DNA from: Leptodactylus fallax
Lineage: Eukaryota > Chordata > Amphibia > Anura > Leptodactylidae
Direction: 5' to 3'
Assembly: GCA_947044405.1 (NCBI GenBank)
Contig: CAMRHE010000355.1
Location: 1,750,501-1,814,500, forward strand
DNA length: 64,000 bases
The notes beneath the pieces were generated by a model that did not search any database, was not told the origin of the DNA, and saw only the letters and a list, made by a program, of their open reading frames with translations. Below are positions 1 through 11,580 of this stretch, piece by piece (within the stretch, counting starts at the first letter, position 1; each line of letters starts with the position of its first letter). Position numbers and translations under genes: made by a program.

Positions 1-1157
1 CCACCTATACCTGATGGTCCATGAATAGTCTAGGGGCGAGTGGTACTGAACTCTTAACTCTAATTTTGTCAAAGATGGGGCTTGTAAAGAGGCAGTTTCC
101 CAGGCCTTTGCAGACTTCATTCACATGACGAGACCCTTCTCCCGATGCAATGGGAAGTGCTAAAAAGCATTCTCTGGGGACTTTTTATACAACAAGTTGT
201 GAGGGTGTAACGGGAGAGTGCCCTCAAGATTACAGGCCTCCTTATCCAAATACAAACACTTCAATTCTCCCATAAACGCAATAGGGATCCACAAAAATTG
301 GCAGATTTATTGGAAGCTAGTTGTAAATTAAAAAACCTTCTAGATACCAAGTATGAAGTGCTGCATGAAAGCACCAAATGGTTCCATTACGAGGAAGTAA
401 GTGTGGTATCTCCCTAGCCAGATTTCTACATCTATGGGCACCCACTGCCTTTGTCCTTACCATTAAAAACAATGCTGGAGAATCCCTGTGCCATCCTGAT
501 GCTATTGCCCAATCTTTTCGAGACTACTACCATAATCTCTATAACCTTAGGGGTCTCCTCTTAGATCTAGCACCACAGAAGATGCGAAACAGAAACAATG
601 ACTATGTAGCCACAACAGCTCTCCCTAGGCTTACAGATGAGATTAGGGCTGTGTCCAAGGAGGATTTCTTGATAGAGGACTTATCTCAGGTGATCAAAAA
701 ACTACCCCAATGGTAGGAGCCCTGGCCCGGATGGACTCACTGTGAAAATTTACATCCTGTATGACGAAGGTATTCAACTCAGGATTTGAGGGTACCCCCC
801 TACAATAATGGTCATACCAAAACCAGGAAAAGATGCTAAGTTATGTGCAAACTACCTCACAATTTCCCTCTTAAACAACGATGTGAAATTCTTTGCGAAA
901 CTCATTGGCAATCGCCTTGTTCCTTTACTTTCGGGGGTCATCCGCATGGACCAAGCGGGGTTCGTTCTGGGACATAAGGCTCAGGACAACACAAATAAGG
1001 CCTATCTCCTCCTCGACCATATGAAGCGGATGGGCACCAAAGACTGTCCAGTCTTGGTTGACACCAAAAAGGCGTTCAGCCGAGTTCACTGGAGCTTTAC
1101 TAGATCCTCCTTGGACCAACTCAGTCTTAGCCTTCCATCCTGAGTAAGGTATTTGCC
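1..1157 (+). pseudogene. L1/Tx1-like LINE ORF2 fragment (endonuclease-RT linker and RT)
   Basis: Decayed reverse transcriptase of a non-LTR retrotransposon. Reading with frame changes, 378-716 resembles the region before the RT core, followed by the RT signature SPGPDGLT just after position 716 in another frame. At 808-1143 come IPKPGKDA, NDVKFFAKLIGNRL, DQAGFVLG and a degraded D-x-KKAF catalytic motif (VDTKKAFSRVHW). The order is that of L1/Tx1 RT motifs 1-4. Stop codons and frameshifts make it non-functional. The left end is cut by the window. The reading is interrupted at 1158 by a hAT element and resumes at 3248. Confidence 0.8.
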
Positions 1158-1455
1158 CTCTATGCCAGTGGTTCTCAAACTTTTCAAGTGAAGTACCCCC
1201 TGGTGAGCAAATTTCCCAACCGAGCACCACAAGTAGCGATAATTATAACAGTTAATAAAATAATGCTTTTTTGTAACTTTTGTTAACAATTTTATAAAAT
1301 CCCCCCACATGTAGTATAATGACCTCCTCAGTGCACTGACACTCAGTATAATGGCAACACTAGTACCCCAACATGTAGTATAATTGCCCTCACACTTCAG
1401 TGCCCCACTTGTAATATAATGGCCTCCACATGTAAAATAAGTGTCACAGCAGCCC

Positions 1456-2904
1456 TCATATATTATAATGTCCTATAGTGGCCTCCATACAGTATAATGT
1501 TCCATAGTGGCCCCTCCATGCAGTATAATGTCCCATAGTGGCCCCTCCATGCAGCATAATGTCCCATAGTGGCCTCCATACAGTATAATGTCCCATAGTG
1601 TGCCCCTCCATGCAGTATAATGTCCCATAGTGGTCCTTCCATGCGGTATTATGTCCCATAGTGGCCCTTCCATGCAATATAATGTCCCATAGTGGCCTCC
1701 ATACAGTATAATGTCCCATAGTGGCCCCTCCATGCAGTATAATGTCCCATAGTGACCTCCATACAGTATAATGTCCCATAGTGGACCCTCCATGCAGTAT
1801 AATGTCCCATAGTGTGCCCCTCCATGCAGTATGATGTCCCATAGTGGCCCCACCATGCAATATAATGTCCTGTAGTAGTCCCTCCATGCAGTATAATGTC
1901 CCATAGTGGCCCTTCCATGCAGTATAATGTCCCATAGTGGCCCCTCCATGCAGTATAATGTCCCATAGTGGCCCCTCCATGCAGTATAATGTCCCAAAGT
2001 GGCCTCCATACAGTATAATGTCCCATTGTGGCCCCTCCATGCTGTATAATGTCCCAAAGTGGCCCCTCCTTACAGTATAATGTCCCATAGTGACCTGCAT
2101 ACAGTATAATGTCCCATAGTGGCCCCTCCATGCAATATAATGTCCCATAGTGGCCTCCATACAATATAATGTCCCATAGTGGCCACTCCATGCAGTATAA
2201 TGTCCCATAGTGGCCTCCATACAATATAAAGTCCCATTGTGGCCACTCCATGCTGAATAATATCCCAAAGTGGCCCCTCCTTACAGTATAATGTCCCATA
2301 GCGACCTCCATACAGTATAATATCCCATAGTGGCCCCTCCATACAGTATAATGTCCCATAGTGTGCCCCTCCATGCAGTATAATATCCCATAGTGCCCCC
2401 TCCATGCAGTATAATGTCCCATAGTGGCCCCTCCATGCAGCATAATGTTCCATAGTGTGCCCCTCCATGCAGTATAATGTACCATAGTGGCCCCTCCATG
2501 CAGTATAATGTCCCATAGCGGCCCCTCCATGCAGTATAATGTAGTATAGTGGCCCCTCCATGTGGTATAATGTCCCATAGTGACCCCTCCATGGAGTATA
2601 ATGTCCCATAATGGCCCCTCTATGCAGTATAATGTTTCATAGAGGCCTCCATACAGTATAATGTCTCATAGTGGCCCCTCCACGCAGTATGTCCCATAGT
2701 GGCCCCTCCATGCAGTATAATATCCCATAATGGCGCCTCCATGCAGAATAATGTCCCATAAGTGACCCCACCATGCAGTATAATATCCCATAGTGGCCTG
2801 CATACAGTATAATGTCCCATAGTGACTTCCATACAGTATAATGTCTCATAGTGGCTCCTCCATGCATTATGTCCCATAGTGGCCCCTCCATGCAGTATAA
2901 CATC
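1456..2904. repeat. TATAAT-rich minisatellite, about 29-33 bp units
   Basis: About 45-50 imperfect head-to-tail copies of a unit built from CAGTATAATGTCCCATAGTG followed by GCCCCTCCATG, with shorter variants using GCCTCCATA. Both strands stay open over long stretches because the unit lacks stops in several frames, giving spurious frames of up to 309 codons. The array lies wholly inside the hAT element. Confidence 0.93.
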
Positions 2905-3135
2905 CTTGAGTGGTCTCTTCAGACCCTCAGAGTATAATTAGCAGAGGCTGCGGGCAGGTAATCAAACATAAAAACAGTGTTACTTACCTGTCCTGGGCTC
3001 CAGTGCTTCTCCCTGTGCTGCTCTGGCCTACAGAGATTACGTCAGGCGGTCCATATGTAACCCTAACACTGTTTTTATATTTGATTACCTGATCGCTTCC
3101 TCCGCTTATTATACTCTGAGGGTCCAAAGAGACGA
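2905..3135. repeat. Small foldback nested in the hAT element
   Basis: Inverted arms: AGACCCTCAGAGTATAAT near 2923-2940 pairs with ATTATACTCTGAGGGT near 3107-3123. Inside these, GGTAATCAAACATAAAAACA pairs with TGTTTTTATATTTGATTACC. Related arms occur at 9340-9385 and 38928-39285, so this is a mobile or recurrent cassette. Confidence 0.7.
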
Positions 3136-3247
3136 ACCCGACTAACTACCATTGGGGAAGACTCTCACTGCAGTGTGTAACCCTGGGGACAGTCGGATGT
3201 ACCCCCAGGGGTATGCATACCGCACCTTGAGAACCACTGCTCTATAC

Positions 3248-3845
3248 AAACCCTACATGTGTGTGTACAGATCTACAGGAGACTTGCGGACCCCTTTCCT
3301 GTCACCAATGGGAAGAGACAGGTGTAACCTTTGTTCTTTCTCTTGTATGTGATTGCAATGGAACATCTCGCAGTGTCCCTCTGGTGAGCCCCAGATCTCT
3401 CGGGCCTCCTTGTCGTGAATAAATCGTACAAGTTAGTTCTGTATACTGACGACCTACTCATATTTGTCACCAATATCCCTTCTGGTTTTGATCTCAGAGT
3501 TTGATTCGCTCGGTTAAGCAAACTTTCATAAAATGGAGGTTTTAAACATCTCTTTCCCACACATTCAACTCACTTTCCGCTGGCAGAAGGGGGCCATTAA
3601 ATATCTTGGCACTTGGGTCTCCTCCGATCCTGAAGAGGCGTTCTCATTGAATTTCCCTCCTCTCCTGTGGCACACAATTGATGACTTCGCGGAATATGAT
3701 TGCTCCCAATTACCTTGGTTTGGTCCAATGAATATCATTAAAATGGACATCTTTTCACGTTTTCTGTCCCTATTCCAGGCGGGCCCGGTCCTCCTATCTG
3801 ATGACTTGCTCAGACTTTACTCTATCATCACACTGCAATACTCTT
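3248..3845 (+). pseudogene. L1/Tx1-like LINE ORF2, continuation after the hAT insertion
   Basis: Continuation of the same LINE reading on the far side of the hAT element. LYTDDLLIFV, the YxDD catalytic box, lies near 3438-3470. The following IKYLGTWVSSDPEEAFSLN and NIIKMDIFSRFLSLFQ segments (about 3596-3780) are typical of the L1/Tx1 RT thumb region. There are several frame breaks. The coding match fades by about 3845, so the C-terminal domain is missing or displaced. Confidence 0.75.
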
Positions 3846-4420
3846 GCACTTTGTGGACTGGTTCCATGGAGTGCAAAGTAAACACCTCGGGCCCGCCGCA
3901 GCACAGGTTGCCCTCAATCATCAACTGCATCGGCATCTGCATGAAACCGATACAGTTGAAATACATAGAGAAGAAAGCCTCTCTACTCGTACGTCGCTCG
4001 TAAGCCACAAGCCACTTTAAGGCCTGTGGCCTACGAGCTTCCCTAAGACGTCTGCGTCCTGGCACAGACGTCTGCGCGATGACGTCACTGTCCTGTGCCG
4101 TTCGCGCCAGGACGCAGGTCCTGCTTCTTCAGTAAGTGGCGGCAGTGCCGGCGGCGGAGGCTCCTCCTCGGGAGATTGGAGGTAGGTAAGCGTCATCAAA
4201 TTTTTTTTTTTTTTTTTTTAACTCACTTTGGGCATTTGGGGTGGGGGGATGGGGGTAATACATTTATGAGGAAATTAGGGAATTTAGCAAGATAAGAGGC
4301 CATAACTAATATAAGGGTTATTAGGGGGCTTTAATAAAAGAGGATATAAATTATAGTGAAAAGTCAGTGGGATCTGTATGAGTATAAGGGGAGATAATAT
4401 TAGGGGGCATTGGGGCAGTA
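3846..4420. other. Unassigned intergenic sequence with poly-T
   Basis: No gene seen. GC-rich with short self-complementary stretches around 4020-4090 (GACGTCTGCG repeats), then a T tract at 4201-4219 and purine-rich GGGG/TTAGG-type degenerate repeats. Probably the remains of a hAT interior. Confidence 0.5.
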
Positions 4421-5072
4421 ATAAAGGGGTTTTTCTAGGGAATAATAAAGTTTACTCGTAAGGATTGTATTGGGAAAATTGGAGGAGGCGGGGAAGGTGA
4501 AACAAAAAAAAAAACTCACTTGTTCCCAGGCTACCGATGTCCTCAGCCCTCTGCTGCTGTCTGTTCAGGCACATGCACGCCGCTTCCCTGTCACAAGTCC
4601 TGCACTGCATGTGATTGGCCTCAGCGGTGGCTGGAAAAGACTCGGTGATGTCACTCATATACATGACTGGGTCCTTTACTGCCAACGCTGAGGCCACTGA
4701 CGGCTTCAGCACTTACATATGGCACGTGTCTGAACAGACAGTGGCAGCAGACACCAGAGCACTGGGGACAGGTAAAGTTAGGTTCACAATAGCACTCGGT
4801 TTCTGTTTTTCGGGTCCACTTGGGGACCCGAAAAACAGAAACCCAATCCTCTTGTAAAACGGTTACCCGCAGGCCCCATAGACTATAATGGGGTCTGCTG
4901 GGTTTCTGCCTGAAAAATGCGGAGAAAAAAGTCCTGCTTGCAGGACTTTTCTTTCCGCATTTTTCAAATGGAATGGGGGACAGAATCCCTCAACGGATCC
5001 ATCCTTAGTATGATTTTTTTTTATCACCTACCCCACCTCCACTGTGATTTGTCCACTTCCTGGACAACCCCT
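4421..5072. mobile_element. Degenerate TTAA-type MITE (AGGGGTTGTCC family) with nested hairpin
   Basis: The right end CCTGGACAACCCCT abuts TTAA at 5073-5076. A decayed left end (AAGGGGTTTTTCTAGG) lies near 4424. The interior shares the 'CTCAC(C/T)TGT..CCC' and 'GAGGCCAATCA' landmarks with better copies at 29492 and 63169. A palindromic repeat with an AAGTCCTGCTTGCAGGACTT core (4780-5000) is inserted inside. TTAA target sites suggest piggyBac-type mobilisation. Confidence 0.55.
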
Positions 5073-5076
5073 TTAA

Positions 5077-5538
5077 AGCGGACCTTTCATGTCCTCATGA
5101 ACCTGTGATTTTATATACCGCTAGAAAGACGACAGTTGGCTTTCCCATTATGTGCCCCGGTGGAGGAGATATCGGTGCCATTAGTTTCGGCACCGATCTC
5201 TCCCCACTGTCAGAAGGGCATTCCTGACAGTCTAGCATCATTGCTGGGCTTTAAGGAAGGCCCCCCCGACAGTACTCTAACATAGCCTTGTACTGTCAGA
5301 GGGGGCGTTCCTTACCACCCTGCGATGACGCTGAGCTATGAGGAAGGCCCCCCTCCCCCAGTACAAGTCTTGGGGGCCTTCTAACAGTGGGGAGACATCG
5401 GTGCCGAAACTAATGGCACTGATATCTCCTCCACCAAGGTACATAACAGGAAAGCCGACAGTGCGCTGAATTCAGTGCACTGTCAGCTTTCTAGTGGTAT
5501 ATAAAACTGCATGTGCATGAGGACGTAAAAGGTCGTAT
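5077..5538. mobile_element. TTAA-flanked foldback MITE
   Basis: Long inverted repeat: GCGGACCTTTCATGTCCTCA at the left matches, reversed, ATGAGGACGTAAAAGGTCG at the right. TTAA lies at both borders (5073-5076, 5539-5542). Arms of roughly 110-150 bp include the complementary AGATATCGGTGCCATTAGTT blocks. There is no coding capacity. It shares its left TTAA with the preceding MITE. Confidence 0.75.
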
Positions 5539-5542
5539 TTAA

Positions 5543-6189
5543 TACAAAGGGGTTATTAATAGGCATTATTAATCCAGAGGGGCATTTATGTAAGAGGGCA
5601 TAATTTATACAAGGAGACATAAGAGGGTATAATTAATAATAGAGGAAATGGGCAATATTAATTTTAGGTGGCACTTGGGCATTGATTTAAGGGGGTACAC
5701 AGGGCATTATTAATTAGGGGGAATTATTCATTGAGGGGCACATAGGAGCATTATTAAATTAAAGGCACATGGGATTATTATTCATTTCCAGGGGATTTTA
5801 TATCATATATTTTATAATTGGGGTAGCAGCAGGATGGAGATTTTATGTAGTTGAGGACAATGTGGGTCGGGTGCCTGGAAAAGTGAGGAGCCAAAGATGT
5901 CTGTGTTACAAACTTTACAGAGACAAGTCACAGCTGGAAGAAGTGGTCATGGTGGTCCAGATGGAAGAGACGATAAATGTAAACCGTCAGAGACGTCACC
6001 TGAAAGTCACAACAGTGTTTCTGTATTTACTTGTGTACTGTATTTACATAACTGGTCTTCACAGCCCTGTGTAGAACCTCTATCTACCACTATACGGTCA
6101 CGGTATAGTGATAATGTTGGTATACCTGAGTTGGGGGCCCATTTGCATGTGTTCGCCTCCCCTGGGCTGAACCCCTAGCTACGCCTCTG
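5543..6189. mobile_element. Right part of a hAT transposon
   Basis: Ends in CCCTAGCTACGCCTCTG at 6189, the complement of the hAT-like terminus CAGAGGCGTAGCTAGGG. Inside are degenerate repeats of GGGCATTATTAATT type (5555-5760), much like those at 11885-12190. No matching left terminus was found in the window, so this copy is truncated or rearranged. No transposase is seen. Confidence 0.5.
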
Positions 6190-6889
6190 CCTGGAGGGGA
6201 CTACTTCATTCCCTGCCTTGGGAATTCCCCCAGTGTCCCACTTGCCTAAGCTCACACATTATCTTTTGGAATAAGATGTTAGTACATTTTGAATTGTCAC
6301 ACCGACCGAGCGAAATGAATGAAGGGATTTGGAAATCCGACTCTCAGACCAAGATTGGCAGAAAATCTTCATTCTCTTCCATAAACTGCCCATGGATTGC
6401 CAAAGAGGCCTCTAAAATTGCCGGTTTGAGTGCCCATGCTGACCCATCAACTTCTAAAAACATCTATAGTGGGCTTCTGAACATCAGAACTAGTCCATGT
6501 GGTAGAAGATGAAGGTGGCCTGGTCTGTTGACAACATCTGTGCTGGGTGTCCATCCAGCACAGATCTGCCATAAATCACAACACAAAAAAGTGATGCAAG
6601 CCCGATTTTTTCATCTGGTGATTTCAGTTTATAAAGTCACACACCCAACAGACCCCATTGTAGTCAATGGGGTCCCTCAGGCTCCATTCGTGGCTGCTAT
6701 TTTTCGCGGTCCATTTTTCCATTCTTCTGGTCTTCCAACAGACCAGAAGAACGGTAAAAAATGCACAGATGTCAACTAACCGATATCTGAGGAATAGATC
6801 CTACCTGTTCTGAGTTCATTTTGGAGGCCTAGAGGCAGGTACACTATGGTAAGAAAGAAAGCAAGACTACTACGATACTACGGGCAGTG
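6190..6889. repeat. Non-coding; palindromic dispersed repeat at about 6540-6780
   Basis: No gene. A repeat with the block 'CCCATTGTAGTCAATGGGG' sits at 6654-6672, and related pieces are seen near 4870, 8740 and 46890. ATTCTTCTGGTC/GACCAGAAGA forms a hairpin at about 6721-6750. Confidence 0.5.
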
Positions 6890-7085
6890 TTTTGCTGATA
6901 GACCTTGAGTCCTGGCATTCATGCAGCAGTTTTTGACACATATCACCTACTAAACGTTATTTTAGACCACGTTCATGGCAATGGTATTCTCCATTTCAAA
7001 GATTTTTCTCAAATAGTTCAAGGAACATGACAAAGAGTTCAGAGTAATGCCTTGGGCTCTGCAATCACCAGACCTAAAGTCATAA
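6890..7085 (+). pseudogene. Tc1-like transposase fragment
   Basis: Short out-of-frame remnant. Conceptual pieces SFDTYHLLNVI..HVHGNGILHFKDFSQIVQ and EEHDKEFRVMPWALQSPDL-like text resemble the region between the second Asp and the SPDLNPIEH block of a Tc1 transposase. It is interrupted by stops, and no inverted repeats are attached. Confidence 0.5.
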
Positions 7086-7087
7086 TT

Positions 7088-8115
7088 GTGAACCGAGAGC
7101 AAGGCAGGTGGTTTGGACTCCGCAACCAGAAATGAACGCACACGCGGTAGTTCAAGAAAAGAATATATATTTACTATAAGTTAATAAAGGCTATTTGAAG
7201 GTAAAATGACAGGGATAAAGACAAGCAAAATATACAATATAGCATGAACAATTTCAAGGCAAATTCTGCAATGGTTTCTACTTTTACTCTGTCCACTTCT
7301 GCAGTATGGACACTGAATGAACAATATACTCAAAACTATCCCTAACTGACCCTGACATCACATTTGGGTGCACCCCCTTTTCCCCAGTGGTCCAGGTGGA
7401 CCGCTTACAGTCCGTAGAAGCGCGCGGTGGGGCCCAAAGTCGTTCCTTTCTTTTATAGTGAAGCGTCCTCTCCTCACTGTTATCAGGATCTCTGGAGAAA
7501 TGAAGTCCTCTTTAACAGGGAAACTCAATGAATGCAATGTAATCCAACAGCAGATTCCACTCAGCACACTGACAGTCCTGCCGAATCCATACACTGAGCT
7601 GGGATGTAAGCCGGGATTTAGCAGGTGCTGTCCAGTACATCAACGGCACTGCGAGTCTCTATCTGTGGTATCCATATACACAGTCACAATGTCAGTCTCA
7701 CTGATCAGCCACTGAGCACAGTTCCTTTCACGTGGACTCACTAGTCCTGTTGTCTCTTTACACTCTGTTTGTCTCTGGACCAAGATACAGCTTAGCTGTA
7801 CAGAAAAATATCCACACCAGTTCAACACAGCACAGACACCTGTCTTCTCTCTTGCCAAGATGGCTGCTGCTCTCTGTCTCGTCACTTCCTGCTTCTCTGC
7901 TCACACTCTGTCTGCAGAACAGGCAGGCTGACATAAAAGGGGGGGGTCTCACTCCAGCATCATGTCACAATTACAATGGCTGCTGTCTTAAAGGAACAGA
8001 ATCACAGAAATACATTCAACATTAACAATTTATACAGACAAATAAAGCTTAGGACAACATTGGCTGTCTCTTACATAATCATAAAAGTCCCACGCTGCAA
8101 CTTTGGATTACAACC
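7088..8115 (-). mobile_element. Possible long solo LTR or LTR-retroelement end
   Basis: Bounded on the plus strand by TGTGAACCGAG (7088) and GGATTACA (about 8115), giving TG...CA ends. On the minus strand there is no long coding frame, and promoter-like and A/T-rich tail sequence is present. I could not find a target duplication or an internal region, so the class is uncertain. It could equally be another interspersed repeat. Confidence 0.3.
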
Positions 8116-8874
8116 ATGGATATGCTGCTAATGTCTTGGTACCAGAAATGGTTCATCTTCATATGCCAATAGCAGAAATCACAAGCTTCACGAAGACTCT
8201 AGGAAATAAGGAAAATACATGAAATACATATACTGTGTATTTTATGTCATGTCAATTTACAATTTTTACAGATGGTAAAACTGTTTCTTAAATATGGCCA
8301 CTTACCACAGAAAATCATTGGAGAAACAATTTAATACATGTGTTTTTTAAGGTGTGACTTGGAGCATCAGTGTTACCTTCTGTGCCAGAATATTCATTGG
8401 AAAACTGGAAAAGAGGAGACCTTAAAGTTCTGTGAAAAAAGGGCTTTTATTGTTGATAATGGTGGTGGCAGCCAGTTTTGGTAAAGTTTCCCCAATATCT
8501 CTGTTTCTGACAGAACATCTGGGCACAATGCTCAACCTCTGCTCCATTTAAACTCCCCTCACTGCAGTTGCAAAGTTAGGTAATGGGGGGCTTAGGCCAT
8601 ATGCACATGATCAAGTGTGCATGCAAGGCTCTTCCAATGCTCAATTCCATTCTGATATTTAATAGGACCTGCTGAGCCAGAAAATGTTTGGACCAGAAAA
8701 ATTGATCTGTTCTATGACTGACACAAATGGAGCCCAAGGGACTGCATTGACTATAATGAGGTCTGTCCTTTTTAACTGAAAGCAGGCTTGCAGGACTTTT
8801 TTTTTTTCCAGCGATTTTAGGCTGTTCTTCACTAAAGACTCCAACACAGATGTAAACCCAGCCTTACTTGTACT
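8116..8874. other. Non-coding interval
   Basis: No gene seen. Around 8660-8830 is a decayed copy of the hairpin repeat with GCAGGCTTGCAGGACTTTT and GACTATAATGAGGTC blocks. Confidence 0.4.
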
Positions 8875-9379
8875 CAGGGCCGGCGTTAGGGGGGAGGGCA
8901 AACTGGGCAATTGCCCAGGGCCCTGACCCTAAAGGGGCCCCCAGGATCCGGAGCCTGATGACTCTGGATCCCAGAGTCAGGACTGGCCATATCGATAACA
9001 GAAAAGGACCCAGCGTCATGGGCCCCTTTCCGAGGTGAGTTAAAATAACAAACATTTTTACTCACCTGTCCTTGCGTCCAACGTCATCTTATGGCTTTCC
9101 GGATATCAATGCTGAGGCCTGGCCTCAGCCTTAGCGATCATGTGAGGCGTGCTCACGTAACCGCTGAGGCCCAATCACAGGCTTCAGAGGCGACGTCCAC
9201 AACGCGTGGCGTCAGCTGCATAGAAAAGGAAGCCTGGCACTGACGGGGATAGCGGAGCAGCGCCAGGAGGCCCAGGAGAGGTAAGGCAAGGTAAGTATAA
9301 CTGTTTGTTATTTTCCCTTACCTCCCCCAGGCCTTCGCTTATTATACTCTGGGGTCTGAAGAGACCCCAGAGTATAATA

Positions 9380-11580
9380 TAATACTAGCACTAAGGGAGT
9401 CTGTAGGGCCACTGTGGAGCATTATACTGGGGGGCCCCCTCTGGGTAGCATATTATACTGCGTGGGGCCCCTGTGGAGCATTATACTGGGGAGGGGGCCC
9501 TCTGGAGAGCATATTATACTGTGTAGGGCCACTGTGGAGCATTATAATGAGGGGGCCCCTCTGGATAGCATATTATATTGTTGTAAGGGAATTGCCAGCT
9601 GAGCAATTCCCCAGTGCCGCTGCAGAACCCTGGGGCACAACAAGACAGTGAGCCCTAAGCTGAACCCCCCACTGTCCCTGGCTAACTTGCCTATCTGTCC
9701 TAGGCGACAGCAGCAACTGGTCGACAGGCCCTACCTAATATAGGTGACAACACAGAACGCAGACAGGACAAACAACGGACAAAGGGAGATCGGCTAGCCA
9801 AGGGGTCGGTACAAGTCGAGCAATGCAGTACAAAATCAAAATCCAAAAGAATAGTCACAGACAAAGCCAGAGATCAGAAATAGGAATACAGGTAACAAAA
9901 CAGCACGGAGTAAAGGCAGGTACGCAGAAGCAATAACCAGCGCCACTGTGAATGTGAGCAAAGAATAAATAAGAAGAAAGAACCCGCCCCAGACTTGGTA
10001 GGAGGATAGGCTGTCAATCACACAGGCAAGGCCAAAATTAACTATTAGTGGAGCAGAGGAAAACCAAGGTAAAGGAGATGGGTGTGGTCAAAAATCAATT
10101 ACATAGTCTAGGACAGTGTTCAAACTGAGCAACAAGAATCTTAAACAAGGAATCAAACTGAGCACGCTTCCTGCGCCGCTGCGTGCGGGCGGAGGGTGGT
10201 GCAGAGACCTGTTACAACTGTGTGGGGCCCCTGTGGAGCAATATACTGGGGAGGGCGTCCTCTGGAGAGCATATTATACTGTGTGAGGCCCCTGTGGAGA
10301 ATTATACTGGGGAGGGGGCCCTCTAGAGAGCATATTATACTGTGTGGGGCCCCTGTGGAGCATTATACTGGGGGGCCCCCTCTGAATAGCATATTATACT
10401 GTGTGGGGCCACTGTGGAGCATTATACTGGGGGATCCCTTTGGATAGCATATTATACCGTGTGGGGCCACTGTGGAGCTTTTAACTAGGGGGGCCCCTCT
10501 GGATAGCATATTATACTGTATGGAGCCTCTGTGGAGCATTATAATGTGGGGGGCCTCTGGGGAGCATGTTATATTCTCTGGGCCACTTTGGAGCATTATA
10601 CTGGGGGACCCCTCAGGAGAGCATATACTGTGGGGCCACCGTGGAGCATTATACTGTGGGGGGGTCTCTGGAGAGCATATTATACTGTTTTGGGCCACTG
10701 TGGAACATTATACTGGGCAGTATATTATACTGTGTGGAGGCCATTCTGGAGCATGTTATACTGTGTGGGGTCACTGTGGAGCATTATTCTGCAGGGGCCA
10801 TCTGCAAAGCATATTATATTGCGTGGCACCACTGTGGGGCATTATTCGGGGGGAACTAAGGAGCATTATACTAGGGGGCCCTCTGGGGAGTATATTATAC
10901 TGCATGGGGCCTACTGTAGAGCATTATACTGGGGGAACACTCTGGGGAGCATAATATATTGCGTGTGGCCACTGTGGAGCATTATACTAGCAGGGGCCCT
11001 CTGGGGAGCATATTATACTATGGGCCACTGTGGAGATTTATACTGGGGGGAAGGGGCAGTGTGGGAAGCCTGTTATACCCTTGTGGGGCCACTGTGGAGT
11101 TTATTATATTGTGTGGGGCTTCTCGGGAGCATATTATACTCTGTGGGGCCATTGTAGAGCATTATACTGTGAGGGACCACTGTGGAGCATTATACTGGGG
11201 GAACCCCTCTTGGCAGTATATTATACTGTGTGGAGGCCAATGTGGAGCATGTTATACTGTGTTAGGCCACTGTGGAGCATTATACTGGTGGGGACACTGT
11301 AGGATGCATATTATACTGTATGGAGCATATTATATTGTGTGGGGCTTCTGGGGAGCGTATTGTACTGTCTGGGGCCACTAAGAGGTAGTATACTGTGTGG
11401 AGCCTTATATACCATGTGGGGCCACTATGGGGGGGCTCAGGGGAGCATTTTATACTGTGTGGGTCCACTGTGGAGCATTATATACCATGTGGGGAAACTG
11501 TGGAGGGATCAGGGGAGCATTTTATACCATGGAGCATTATATACCATGTGGAGCATTATATTATGGGGTGGCTCAAAATT
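9380..11580. repeat. Minisatellite, ~60-bp higher-order unit
   Basis: Units alternate GAGCATTATACTGGGG with AGCATATTATACTGTGTGGG, and GGCCACTGTG lies between. The first three units are spaced exactly 60 bp (9420, 9480, 9540), then become irregular. The array is interrupted at 9582-10216 by an LTR. Long open frames here (up to 208 codons) are repeat translations. The unit is homologous, in reverse orientation, to the minisatellite at 1456-2904. Confidence 0.9.
9582..10216. mobile_element. Solo LTR inserted in the minisatellite
   Basis: A 635-bp block beginning TGTAAGGGAATTG and ending CTGTTACA (TG...CA) interrupts the repeat between ATTGT (9577-9581) and ACTGT (10217-10221). The undisturbed unit reads ACTGT there, so these fit a 5-bp target duplication with one later change. 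No internal retroelement sequence is present, as expected after LTR-LTR recombination. Family not identified. Confidence 0.6.

Larger units (their letters stand above)
1166..3239. mobile_element. Non-autonomous hAT transposon with minisatellite interior
   Basis: Terminal inverted repeats start CAGTGGTTCTCAAACTT at 1166 and end with the complementary TTGAGAACCACTG at 3239. They are flanked by 8-bp target duplications CTCTATGC (1158-1165) and CTCTATAC (3240-3247), one mismatch apart. CAGNGGTTCTCAA termini and 8-bp TSDs are hallmarks of hAT (known family property). No transposase is present. The interior is mostly a ~30-bp minisatellite plus a small foldback. It split a LINE, so it is younger than that LINE. 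Confidence 0.88.

Noticed and set aside
1456..2903. Open frames of up to 309 codons (repeated MGHYTAWRG-type peptide) on the minus strand
   Set aside because: They are readings of a ~30-bp minisatellite in all frames; no start context, domain or non-repetitive part supports a gene.
1456..2904. Bacterial-type -10 boxes (TATAAT)
   Set aside because: They are part of a repeated unit in a vertebrate transposon; there is no -35 spacing or gene.
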